From positions 3,472,001 through 3,536,000 of the forward strand of contig NZ_REFU01000001.1 in NCBI RefSeq assembly GCF_003688915.1: a DNA stretch of 64,000 nucleotides. The letters run 5' to 3'. Every line of letters starts with the position of its first letter. The stretch's first letter is position 1. Below are positions 44,023 to 52,324 of the stretch, in pieces. Made by a program: the position numbers and the translations under genes. The DNA comes from Rhodococcus sp. SBT000017 (GTDB lineage Bacteria; Actinomycetota; Actinomycetes; Mycobacteriales; Mycobacteriaceae). A model generated the notes under the pieces. It was given only the letters and a program-made list of their open reading frames with translations. It was not told the origin of the DNA and ran no database searches.

Positions 44023-44841
44023 ATGAGTTCGGACAAGATGCTGACGCGGATCGGCGGGCTGCTGCGCCAGGCCGAGTCCACCGACAACCCACACGAGGCC
44101 GAGGCCTTCATGGACGCGGCTCAGCGTCTGGCGACGTCGGCGTCGGTCGATCTGGCGGTGGCTCGTTCGCACAGTGCGTCCAGGGAGCGGCAGGCGACGC
44201 CGAGCCAGAAGGTCATCCCCATCGGAGAGCCGGGCAAGCGCGGACTCAAGACCTACGTGCATCTGTTCGTGGCCATCGCGCACGCCAACGACGTCCAGTG
44301 CGATGTGTCCCGATCGTCGACGCAGGTGTTCGCCTACGGTTTCGACTCCGACATCGAGACCACCGAGGCCCTGTACTCCTCCCTGCTGATTCAGATGGTG
44401 CGAGCGTCGGACGCCTATATCAAGTCCGGTGCCTACAGGTCCGAGACGGCGATCCGTAACGTCACCGAGATCAAGAACCGCCGGCGCTACACCCGACGCG
44501 AGGAAGTGCCGGTCGCCGCCGTGACGGCCCGGTTGAACTTCCAGACTGCATTCGCGTCGCGCATCGGTCAACGGCTGAGCGAAGTGAAGAAGGACACCGA
44601 GGCCAAGGCCATCGAACAGGAACAACAGGGCGCTGGGACAGCACTGGTGTTGCGCAACAAAGAGATCGAGCTCCGCGACTACTACCGGCAGACCTCGACA
44701 GCGCGCGGACACTGGCGAGGCCAAAGCGCGAACGCCGGCTACTCCGAGGGCGCACGAAAGGCCGGGGATCGAGCGGGGCGGAACGCGAAGATCGGCGGTC
44801 ATGCCGAAATCGACTCAGCAAGCAGGCAGCTGGGACGCTGA
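44023..44841 (+). CDS. DUF2786 protein
   Basis: The 272-residue protein starts with the DUF2786 pattern LTRIGGLLRQAESTDNPHEAEAFMDAAQRLATSASVDLAVAR and continues with TYVHLFVAIAHANDVQC, FGFDSDIET-like and the charged C-terminal half of the actinobacterial family. A role in nucleic acid or metal binding is suggested for relatives but is not known. ATG 44023 lies 7 nt after TAGCCT (44010-44015), a leaderless start. It converges with the MerR gene, abutting it. Confidence 0.85.
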   Translation: MSSDKMLTRIGGLLRQAESTDNPHEAEAFMDAAQRLATSASVDLAVARSHSASRERQATPSQKVIPIGEPGKRGLKTYVHLFVAIAHANDVQCDVSRSSTQVFAYGFDSDIETTEALYSSLLIQMVRASDAYIKSGAYRSETAIRNVTEIKNRRRYTRREEVPVAAVTARLNFQTAFASRIGQRLSEVKKDTEAKAIEQEQQGAGTALVLRNKEIELRDYYRQTSTARGHWRGQSANAGYSEGARKAGDRAGRNAKIGGHAEIDSASRQLGR

Positions 44842-45654
44842 CTACTGCGTTCGCGGCGAAGCAACGAACACCGGCCACCCGATGTCCGTGCGCCACAGGG
44901 ACGAATCCTCGGTATCACGCGGACCGACGGCGTAGACCTCACGAACCGGTCCCGCGATGGCCAGGCCATTGGTCTCGACATATACCCCGAGTGCGCCGTA
45001 GGTGACGTCGATATCGTCGTGCGGCCCGCGATGGACCGTCATTGCGAGTTCGGTGGGTTGCAACGTCATCGGCCGAATCCTGTTGGTGGACGGCGCAGTT
45101 GCGGTGGGCGCGTACACAGTCATGATACCGCGGCCCTCGGTGAACAACTCGTTGTCGTAGAGACCGCCCGGTTGCCCGGTGGTTTCGGAAACTGCTGCAT
45201 CGATCTCGGCCATCGCCGTGCTAAACCAGCCGAGCACCTCGGACGCGTCGACCATCTCGGAAATTGCTGCTACCGAACACTGTTCGGTGAGTACGCGTCG
45301 AACATCGATAGTGGGCGGAACCGGATCCAACAGCCGGCGTAGTGCCGTCACTGCTGATCGCGTGTCGTCCAACTGCCGCTCGAGCCGAGTGAGGTGTTCG
45401 GAGATCAACCGGGCTCGGGCGTCGGGGTCCGGCGTGTGCACGATCGCCCGCACCTCGCGCTCCGGCATCTGCATACTGCGGAACCGACTGATGATCTGCG
45501 CAGTGGCGACCTGATCCGTGGCGTAGTACCGATAGCCGGAGTAGTCGTCGACTGTCGCGGGTTCGAGCAACCCCGACTCGTGATATCGCCGCAGCGTCTT
45601 GACCGACAGGTGCGTGATCCGCGAGAACTCGCCGATGGTCAGCAATCCGTTCAT
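44842..45654 (-). CDS. MerR regulator with GyrI-like effector domain (BmrR/TipA type)
   Basis: The 270-residue protein has a MerR HTH (LLTIGEFSRITHLSVKTLRRYHESGLLEPATVDDYSGYRYY), a coiled coil (about residues 80-125) and a GyrI-like domain (VAAISEMVDASEVLGWFSTAMAEI...VYAVGPRDTEDSSLWRTDIGWPV) that probably binds a hydrophobic drug, as in BmrR. ATG 45654 is chosen at MNGLLTIGE. A large palindrome just upstream is its likely operator. Divergent from a broken NTF2-like gene. Confidence 0.9.
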   Translation of the reverse strand: MNGLLTIGEFSRITHLSVKTLRRYHESGLLEPATVDDYSGYRYYATDQVATAQIISRFRSMQMPEREVRAIVHTPDPDARARLISEHLTRLERQLDDTRSAVTALRRLLDPVPPTIDVRRVLTEQCSVAAISEMVDASEVLGWFSTAMAEIDAAVSETTGQPGGLYDNELFTEGRGIMTVYAPTATAPSTNRIRPMTLQPTELAMTVHRGPHDDIDVTYGALGVYVETNGLAIAGPVREVYAVGPRDTEDSSLWRTDIGWPVFVASPRTQ

Positions 45655-45666
45655 GTCGACATTCTG

Positions 45667-45712
45667 ACCCCTCCCCCTGGGGGAGAGTGGACTCTCCCCG
45701 TGGGGGAGGGGT
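45667..45712. promoter_or_regulatory. 46-bp perfect palindrome, double MerR-type operator
   Basis: The segment is a perfect inverted repeat made of two MerR-like dyads, CTCCCCCTGGGGGAG (45672-45686) and CTCTCCCC-GT-GGGGGAG (45693-45708), facing each other around GAGTGGACTC. It starts 12 nt from the MerR start codon and 13 nt before the divergent pseudogene. It can form a strong cruciform. No -35/-10 pair was assigned with confidence. Confidence 0.82.
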
Positions 45713-45724
45713 GACGCTGGGTTC

Positions 45725-46040
45725 ATCACCGAATCGCAGACCATCGACCGCTACTTCGAGCTCGCCACACTGGCCGACTCGGAGCCCTACTTCGACCTGT
45801 TCGCCCCCGACGCCGTGGTGGAGGACGAGGGACACGAGTATCGCGGCATCGACGAGATCCGACGCTGGCGAACCGAGTTGCCACAGGTGCACTACGACGT
45901 ACTCTCCGTCGTCGAATCCGGTGCAGGCAGCACCGCCACCGCACAGATTTCGGGCGACTTCCCGGGGAGTCCGGTGAACCTGTCGTACTGGTTCGAGCTT
46001 CCAGGACGGGAGAATCGCGGTGCTGCGGATTCGGGTGTAG
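45725..46040 (+). pseudogene. Broken NTF2-like/SnoaL protein
   Basis: The frame from 45725 reads ITESQTIDRYFELATLADSEPYFDLFAPDAVVEDEGHEYRGIDEIRRWRTELPQVHYDVLSVVESG...TAQISGDFPGSPVNLSYWFELPGRE, an NTF2-like fold. Two defects: no ATG/GTG at the expected N-terminus (ATC at 45725), and a 2-nt loss near 46014, after which another frame gives IAVLRIRV and a stop at 46038-46040, the normal family end. It is divergent from the MerR gene and was probably its target. Confidence 0.65.
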
Positions 46041-46049
46041 CCGAGGTTT

Positions 46050-46140
46050 CGCAAACGCGCGCGCATTCGCCAGGTGCGCGCAGATTCGCGTCGAATCGGA
46101 AGCGAATCTGCTCGCGTATGGCAAACGCGCGCGCGTTTGC
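46050..46140. repeat. Nested palindromes with CGCAAACGCGCGCG motifs
   Basis: GCAAACGCGCGCGCGTTTGC (46121-46140) is a perfect 20-bp palindrome; a near copy of its first half lies at 46050-46064 (CGCAAACGCGCGCGC). Between them CAGATTCGC (46081-46089) and GCGAATCTG (46102-46110) form a hairpin. The pattern looks like an extragenic palindromic repeat and may end transcription from both sides. Confidence 0.7.
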
Positions 46141-46200
46141 GGGAAATGGGGGCGGGGGATTGGGGGCGGCGGGGATTGGGGGCGGGGGCCGGGAAGGGGG
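46141..46200. repeat. G-rich tract, potential G-quadruplex
   Basis: Sixty bases consist almost only of G runs of 3-5 (GGGGGCGGGGG, ATTGGGGGCGGCGGGG) separated by 1-3 nt on the plus strand, just after the palindromes and 4 nt from the end of the MFS gene. This is enough for several G-quadruplexes. Confidence 0.75.
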
Positions 46201-46203
46201 CTG

Positions 46204-47468
46204 TCAGTCGAGGCGCGCTAGCACCACGCGCAGTCCGATGACACTGGCGATGGGGAACAGAGCCGCGACCAGCCACGGGATCGCTGCGCCCCAGCCGGTG
46301 TCGGGGGAGGCGTCGATCACCACACCGAGTGCAATTGATCCGATGAGCACTCCGATGCCCCCGAGCGAGGCCATGAAGCCGTAGTACGAACCGAGTCGGC
46401 GTTCGGCGGCCATGCGCGGCACCAGATCCCGAGCCTGGGGCATGGCGATCATCTGCCCCAGGGCGAGTAGCAGCACGAAGAGCGCAGCCGGGATCAGCCC
46501 GAGCAGACCTTCCAACTCCAAGGGACTGAATACCGCGACCAAGACGAAAGATGCTGCCATGACGGCGAACCCGACGGGCAGCGTGACACGAGGCGATATC
46601 CCCGCGACGCGTCGAGTGATCGGCAGTTGCGTCGATACCACGAGTACCGCCGAGATCGCGAAGAACCAGCCCAGCACCGTCTGTGAGCCCCACGCGCGTT
46701 CGACCTCGAGCGGCAGTAGCAGATACAGCTGGTTGTAGGCCACCAACTGTGCGCTCATCGCCACCGCGAACAGCACGAAGGTCCGGTTGCGCACCACGTC
46801 GGTCCAGCCCGAGAGCCATGGGTCGTCGCGATGCTCACCGCGTTCGCGCGGCAACCACCTGATGTGAGCGGCGATGACCAGAACGAATATGGCGGCCGCC
46901 ACGAGACAGGCGATGCGGAAGTCGACGAGCAGCAACACCGATCCGACGAGCGGGCCGGTGAACGAGCCGATCTGACTGCACACCGAGAGCAACGCGAACG
47001 TCTCCACCCGCGTCGCACCACCGTCGCGCTCACTCTTGCCCGCCTCGATCGCAACTGCTGATTCGACTGCAGGAGAGAACAATGCGGCTGCAAAACCGAC
47101 CATTACCGTGGCAATCAGCACGGCCGCAAGCGAATCGGCGAAGGCCAGACCCACGAATCCCAACACGCGCAACACACAGCCGAAGAGAACGACCGGCTTG
47201 ATGCCCCACCGATCGGCGAGGGTGCCACCGACGAAGAACAGTCCCTGCTGCGAGAAGGTTCTGATTCCGAGGACCACGCCGACGAGAGCGGCCCGAGCCC
47301 GAGATCACTCGTCAGGTGCACCGACAGATACGGCAACACCATGAAAAAGCCGATGTTGAAGGTCATTTGGGTGAGGACGAGCAGGCGGACGGTGGGGGTC
47401 GCTCGCCGCAGATCGACCAGAAATGACCACCGCCACCGCGTCGGCGATCCGTCGGTCCTCGTGCTCAC
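46204..47468 (-). pseudogene. MFS exporter of the metal/peptide ABC operon, frameshifted
   Basis: The first part (GTG 47468; LLVLTQMTFNIGFFMVLPYLSVHLTSDLGLG) and the second part (VVLGIRTFSQQGLFFVGGTLADRWGIKPVVLFG onward, to 46204) are in different frames. Adding one G at about 47291-47294 (GGGCC to GGGGCC, coding strand) joins them into a 421-residue 12-helix MFS protein. GTG 47468 overlaps the permease stop (GTGA). In staphylopine-type loci a similar MFS exports the metallophore that the ABC part re-imports. Sequencing error is possible. Confidence 0.82.
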
Positions 47469-49216
47469 GTACTGCGCCCTCCTGCGTCGACTTTCTCGAT
47501 GACGCTACCGGTCTTCCGCACGCGCCCCGAGGTGGCACCGGCGAGCGAGACTGCGAGAACGGCGAGTGCGATCAAGGACGCGAGCGGAGCAGCGGTGACC
47601 CACGGTGCCCGCTCGACGGCGGCGACCCCGTCAGACAGGATCAATCCCCAATCCGCAGTGGGGGGTTGCGGACCGAGGCCGAGGAATCCGAGGGCCGCGA
47701 GCGCGAGAGCGACGCCGGGGAGCCGAATCATGGCGTGCCGCAGCACTGCCGGAACGACGCTGGGCACGACGGACCCGAACAGGATTCGCGCATTTCCTGC
47801 CCCGAGTGTCGGCAGGATGGAGATGTACGGCCGAGCGCGGGTCTCCTCGACGAGGGCGGCCGTGTGCGCGGCGAGCGGAGCCCACGTGACGATGAGAACG
47901 GCGACGGCCGCCCCGCCTGCACTCGGACCCCAGATCGCTGCGATCAGAATGCCGGTGACGACGGGCGGCGCCGCATTGGTGACCTCGACCAGCCCACGGG
48001 AGGCCCGCGGAATCAGTCCCAGCAGCACGCCGACCACCAGGGCTGCGAGCGTCACGGCAAGCGAGAGACCGATGGAGCGCAGTGCGCCGTCGGCGACGCG
48101 GGCCAACAGGTCTCGACCCGAGGCGTCCGTACCGAAGGGGTAGGCCGGTGACGGGGCCGCGAACTTCTCCCGCGTCGTCGCCTGGCCGTCTCGCGGGAGT
48201 CCGGCAAGGACCATGACCAGTAGGACCGACGCCGCAGCGATCGGCACCACCCAGCGCCGCGGTGACGGGTGGAAAATGCCGGAGGGGATGGGCATCGCCT
48301 TCTCGTGCAGTGCGCTGCCGAGCAGCAGCCGTCGGGCCAGTTCGGCCGCGATACCGAGAACCGCGCTGACGGCCAGGAGAAGGATGATGTCGATCTGCAG
48401 GGCGGGAAGATCCTGCGACTGCGCGTCGCCGAGGGTGGTGCGGCCCAATCCCGGTATGGCGAAGACTTTTTCGACGGCCACCGCGCCGCCGGTCATCGCG
48501 ACCATGATCAGACCGATCTGCGATGCGAGGCCGGGGAGGGCGCGTCGCAGAACCGCACCGGCGATCTGGGGCCGCGAGAAGCCTGCGACCGTCCACGTGA
48601 TGACCCAGCCCTCGGTGAAGGTGACGGCGATCGCGTCGGCGAGCAGTCGTCCGATCAGCCCGCCCGCAGGTAACCCGAGCGCCAGTGCAGGCAGCACCGC
48701 GTATTCGGGACCGTTCCAGCCGTAGGCCGGGAACGACAACCACACGGCACCGAGAACGACGAGTACCGACGCGAGCAGAAACTCCGGCATCGACGTGAGC
48801 GCCGCGGCGACGCCGCCCCCGGTACGTCTCGGGGTGCCCCGGAGTCCGGCCCGGACGCTGGGGACGACCACGAGGGCGGCGGCGGCGATCGCGACGACCA
48901 TCGCGAAACCCATCAGCGTCAGCGACACCAGCAGCGCATCGAGGGCTCCTGGCAGCACCGGTTCACCTGTGTTCCAGGATGTTCCGGGATTGCCCGACGC
49001 GATGCCGGTGAACCAGTCCCAGAACATCCGCAGCGGTCCGGCATCGAGGCCGAGGTCGCGGCGAATGGCTGCGAGGGCCTCGGGGGTTGCTTCCTGCTCG
49101 GCCGAGCGGGCCCGCAGAATGCTCAGTGCCGGATCGCGATTCGACAGCCACGGCAGCATCCCGACGAGAAGGACGACACCGGCGACTGCAACCAGACGCG
49201 AGGCGGTGGTTCTCAC
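47465..49216 (-). CDS. Fused DppB-DppC-type ABC permease
   Basis: The 583-residue protein joins two permeases usually separate: a DppB/NikB-like half (residues 1-300, GWVITWTVAGFSRPQIAGAVLRRALPGL, FAIPGLGRTTLGDAQSQDLPALQ) and a DppC/NikC-like half (310-583, PFGTDASGRDLLARVADGALRSIGLSL, ALAALGFLGLGPQPPTADWGLIL). It forms the whole channel for the lipoprotein and two ATPases of this operon. GTG 49216 is 3 nt after the binding-protein stop. The stop overlaps the MFS start. Confidence 0.88.
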   Translation of the reverse strand: MRTTASRLVAVAGVVLLVGMLPWLSNRDPALSILRARSAEQEATPEALAAIRRDLGLDAGPLRMFWDWFTGIASGNPGTSWNTGEPVLPGALDALLVSLTLMGFAMVVAIAAAALVVVPSVRAGLRGTPRRTGGGVAAALTSMPEFLLASVLVVLGAVWLSFPAYGWNGPEYAVLPALALGLPAGGLIGRLLADAIAVTFTEGWVITWTVAGFSRPQIAGAVLRRALPGLASQIGLIMVAMTGGAVAVEKVFAIPGLGRTTLGDAQSQDLPALQIDIILLLAVSAVLGIAAELARRLLLGSALHEKAMPIPSGIFHPSPRRWVVPIAAASVLLVMVLAGLPRDGQATTREKFAAPSPAYPFGTDASGRDLLARVADGALRSIGLSLAVTLAALVVGVLLGLIPRASRGLVEVTNAAPPVVTGILIAAIWGPSAGGAAVAVLIVTWAPLAAHTAALVEETRARPYISILPTLGAGNARILFGSVVPSVVPAVLRHAMIRLPGVALALAALGFLGLGPQPPTADWGLILSDGVAAVERAPWVTAAPLASLIALAVLAVSLAGATSGRVRKTGSVIEKVDAGGRST

Positions 49217-49219
49217 TGC

Positions 49220-50698
49220 TTACTCGAAGGCGGTCTGGTTGGTGATGAGCGTGCGTTCCCTGGGATCGCGGGCGACACCGGTCACACCTTCGGATTCGCC
49301 CTGGATGACGCGTTCGTGCAGCATGGGCACGGCCGCATCCTTCTCCAGGATCAACTTCTCGGCGTCCAGGATCGCGGCGCGGCGGTCGTCTCCTGGTTCG
49401 GTGGCCGAGGCGTCTGCCAACGCCGCGTCGACCTGCGGGTCGCAGAATTGGGAGATGTTGAACGATCCCTCGCAGGCGAAGTCGGAGTACATGTATGCCA
49501 CGGGGTCTCCGGAATCGAGCACGGTGGCGCGGGAGAGGATGAAGGCATCGAATGCGCCACTGAGCGCGTCGGTTTCGATGAACTGGTATTCGCGCACCAC
49601 CTGCTCGACCACGAAGCCCTTCGCCTCGAGTTCCTGCTGCAGCAGCACGGCGACCTCGGGAAGTTCGGCGCGGTCGGTGAAGGTGGCGAGAGTGATCTTC
49701 TTACCGGTGGCATCGCCGGCCGGTGTCTCGGTGCGCGCGGGACGGTCCGCCGCCCACGGCAGCGCGGGGCCGAGCAATCCGTTCGCGGCGTCTGCGCGGT
49801 CCTCGTAGACCTGCTCGACCAGGCGATCCTTGTCTACCGACTCTCGTGCGGCGGCACGCATTGCCGGATCCGCGAACACGCCGGACGACGTGTTCAGGTA
49901 CAGGGTGTTGGTACGCGGCATCGGAACCTCGTGCACCAGCGACGGGTCGATGTTGGCGGCCTGCGACACCGGAATCGCCTCCACCACATCGGCGGTGCCG
50001 TTGCGAAGCGCTGCTGCGCGGGACGTACCGTCGGGCACGAAGTCGACGTCGATTCCGGCGAGCTTCGCGGGCTCACCCCAGTAGTCGTCGTTGCGGTCCA
50101 GCGTCGCACTGGACGTGCCGTCGACTCCGGTCAACACGAACGGTCCGGTGCCGGTCCCGACGGGGTCACTGCCGCCTGCGGAGTAGGCCGCGGATGCCAG
50201 GATGGCGAGCTGCGGGCTCGAGAGTCGTTGCGGCACCAGTGGATCGACGTCCTCGGTGGCCACCTCCACCGTGTCTTCGTCGGTGGCGGTCACCGTCAGC
50301 TCGACTCCGTCGAGGATGCGCGGCTTCGGCGCGGCGGTAGTGGCAGCAGTCAGTGCGGTGACGACGGCGGCGGAATCGAGCGGCGCACCGTTGTGGAACC
50401 TCACGTCGGGTCGGAGGTCGAAACTCCAGGTGCGCTCGTCGACGCGGTTCCAGGCGGTGGCCAAACCGGGCTGAGCGTCACCGAGATCGTCGAGGGTGAC
50501 GAGGGTTTCGGCGGTGGACCAGCGCGAGAGCTTGAAGGCATCGTCGCTGAACTGCGAAAGCCCCGAGCGTGGCGGTTGCAGCATCGCAACGCGGGCCCGA
50601 TCTGTGGTGTCGTCGGAAGCGCCCGAGGAAAAGCAGCCCGCGAGCGTGAGGGCGCCTACCACTGCCAGGGTGCTGATGCGGAACATGTTGGTGGTCAA
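49220..50698 (-). CDS. Family 5 solute-binding lipoprotein (nickel/peptide/opine type)
   Basis: The 492-residue protein has a lipoprotein signal (ISTLAVVGALTLAGC; Cys about 22) and an SBP_bac_5 fold (AWNRVDERTWSFDLRPDVRFHNGAPLDSAAVV, GTGPFVLTGVDG, DRNDDYWG). This family carries peptides, nickel chelates and metallophores. TTG 50698 overlaps the ATPase stop (TTGA) and has AGGAG 5 nt upstream; ATG 50686 is an alternative. Followed by the fused permease. Confidence 0.88.
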   Translation of the reverse strand: MTTNMFRISTLAVVGALTLAGCFSSGASDDTTDRARVAMLQPPRSGLSQFSDDAFKLSRWSTAETLVTLDDLGDAQPGLATAWNRVDERTWSFDLRPDVRFHNGAPLDSAAVVTALTAATTAAPKPRILDGVELTVTATDEDTVEVATEDVDPLVPQRLSSPQLAILASAAYSAGGSDPVGTGTGPFVLTGVDGTSSATLDRNDDYWGEPAKLAGIDVDFVPDGTSRAAALRNGTADVVEAIPVSQAANIDPSLVHEVPMPRTNTLYLNTSSGVFADPAMRAAARESVDKDRLVEQVYEDRADAANGLLGPALPWAADRPARTETPAGDATGKKITLATFTDRAELPEVAVLLQQELEAKGFVVEQVVREYQFIETDALSGAFDAFILSRATVLDSGDPVAYMYSDFACEGSFNISQFCDPQVDAALADASATEPGDDRRAAILDAEKLILEKDAAVPMLHERVIQGESEGVTGVARDPRERTLITNQTAFE

Positions 50699-51465
50699 TG
50701 GATCTCCTGTGATGGTCGTGCAAGCCGGGGTACGGCGTCGATCAGGTCTCGGGTGTAGGAGTGCTGCGGGTCGGTGAGAATGTCTCGTACGCTGCCGGTT
50801 TCGACGATCCGGCCGTCGTGCATCACCGATACCTCGCTGCAGAGTCGAGCGACCGCGGACAGGTCGTGGCTCACGATCAGCAATGCGCTCGGTAGTCCGG
50901 CCAGGACTGCGAGGACCTGCTCGCGAAGATCAGGGTCAAGTCCGCTGACCGGCTCGTCCGCCAGCAGGTACTGCGGTTCGCATGCCACTGCACGCGCAAT
51001 GGCGACGCGTTGATTCTGGCCACCGGACAGTTCCGTGGGTCGGCGCTGCAGGTAGCGCTCGTCCAGCCCGACGGCAGCGAGTGCGGCACCTGCTTTGGCT
51101 CGATGATCGCCGTCGACGCCGAGAAGTCGCAGCGGCGTCGCCACCAGATCCAGGACACTGCGGCGTGGGTCGAGGCTGTTCGCGGGATCCTGAGGAACGT
51201 ACTGCACGAGTCTGCGAAACCACCGCAGCGATCGCGCGGAACCCGGACGGACTGTGCGCCCCTCCACTTCTACGGTTCCCGCATCGGGGGAGTCCAGCGC
51301 CAGCAGTATGCGCAGCACAGTGGTCTTCCCCGAACCGGATTCGCCCACCAGGGCGATGCGACCGGCCGGTGGCAGCGTGAGCGTGACAGCGTCCAGCGCG
51401 GTGCGAGACGAGCCGTGCCGAACGTAGGTGCGCGTGATGTCCGTGGCCACCAAGCCCGCGGTCAT
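50695..51465 (-). CDS. ABC transporter ATPase (DppF/NikE-like)
   Basis: The 256-residue protein has Walker A GESGSGKTT (about residues 41-49), Q-loop VQYVPQDPANSLDPR, signature [14 protein letters not shown] and Walker B YLLADEPVSGLD. It lacks the long C-terminal oligopeptide motif but ends with the QHSYTRDLIDAVP stretch typical of DppD/F proteins. ATG 51465 overlaps the stop of the other ATPase (ATGA). Confidence 0.92.
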   Translation of the reverse strand: MTAGLVATDITRTYVRHGSSRTALDAVTLTLPPAGRIALVGESGSGKTTVLRILLALDSPDAGTVEVEGRTVRPGSARSLRWFRRLVQYVPQDPANSLDPRRSVLDLVATPLRLLGVDGDHRAKAGAALAAVGLDERYLQRRPTELSGGQNQRVAIARAVACEPQYLLADEPVSGLDPDLREQVLAVLAGLPSALLIVSHDLSAVARLCSEVSVMHDGRIVETGSVRDILTDPQHSYTRDLIDAVPRLARPSQEIH

Positions 51466-52187
51466 CGCGCTACCAGCTGACGAAATGGGTCGGCGGTGCG
51501 AGCTCGATCGAGCATGCGCACCACGAGATCGGACTCGGGAGTGTCGAGAATCACTGCCGTGGAACCGGATTCGACGATGCGCCCCGAGTCGAGAACCATC
51601 AGATGGTCGCACAGCTGCGCGGCGACGGCGATGTCGTGCGTGATCAGCAGCAGCGAGGCCACCTCACGGAGAGCGTCGAGCACCCGCGCCTGACTGAGTA
51701 CATCGAGGGCCGTCGTAGGTTCGTCCGCGATCACCAGCGGGCTCTCGCGCGCCAATGCGACTGCGATACAGACGCGTTGACGCTGACCACCGGACAGCTC
51801 CAGCGGGTGCGAGGCCAATATGCGTTCGGTGTCGCGCAGACCCACACGCTCGAGCAGCGCGGAGGCGTCGGGCGTGCGGAGTTGCCTGCCGACGGTGACC
51901 ATCGGGTTCAGCGCAGTGGCCGAATCCTGGAAAACCATCGCCGGGCGGGCGGTGCGCGGACGGCGGGGCGTCGGAACTCCGGCGACATCGTGGCCGTCGA
52001 CGGCGATGCGTCCGGTGCAGCTGATCCCCGGCGGCAGCGCTCCGACGAGGGCGGCGGCGATCATCGACTTTCCCGATCCCGACGCACCGAGAAGGCCGAG
52101 GCGTCGACCCGCAGGTATCTCGAAGGACACGTGCCGGACGATGCGCGAGCGTCCGGCGTCGATGCAGAGATCATCGACGGCGAGCAC
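51462..52187 (-). CDS. ABC transporter ATPase (DppD/NikD-like), first gene of the operon
   Basis: The 241-residue protein has Walker A GASGSGKSM, Q-loop MVFQDSATALNP, signature LSGGQRQRVCIAVA and Walker B LVIADEPTTALDVL. GTG 52187 has AGGAG 5 nt upstream and follows a clear promoter with an operator over the start point. The next four genes overlap or touch it, so this is one transcript of ATPase-ATPase-binding protein-permease-MFS. Confidence 0.92.
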   Translation of the reverse strand: MLAVDDLCIDAGRSRIVRHVSFEIPAGRRLGLLGASGSGKSMIAAALVGALPPGISCTGRIAVDGHDVAGVPTPRRPRTARPAMVFQDSATALNPMVTVGRQLRTPDASALLERVGLRDTERILASHPLELSGGQRQRVCIAVALARESPLVIADEPTTALDVLSQARVLDALREVASLLLITHDIAVAAQLCDHLMVLDSGRIVESGSTAVILDTPESDLVVRMLDRARTADPFRQLVAR

Positions 52188-52221
52188 GGGTTCTCCTGAA
52201 CGATAGAAACTGGGAACGAAT

Positions 52222-52273
52222 TCGACAATCGTTGTCGATAGACGACTGTAGGGGACTCCGGGGTCATACACAA
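52222..52273 (-). promoter_or_regulatory. Promoter and +1 operator of the ABC-MFS operon
   Basis: On the minus strand, -35 TTGTGT (52273-52268) and -10 TACAGT (52250-52245) have a 17-bp spacer. A perfect 7-bp inverted repeat, TCGACAA-CGA-TTGTCGA, at 52222-52238 covers the expected start point (about 52238). This is a repressor layout, fitting a Fur/Zur/NikR-like metal regulator or a TetR-type one; the regulator is not identified. Confidence 0.75.
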
Positions 52274-52324
52274 ACCGTCCGCTGAGTAACGCGAGCCGGT
52301 GACTCGTCGAGGGATTACCAGCGG

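Noticed and set aside
45221..46819. 532-residue minus-strand open frame across the MerR, palindrome and MFS regions
   Set aside because: It is out of frame with both recognised proteins and encodes Arg/Gly-rich shadow sequence.
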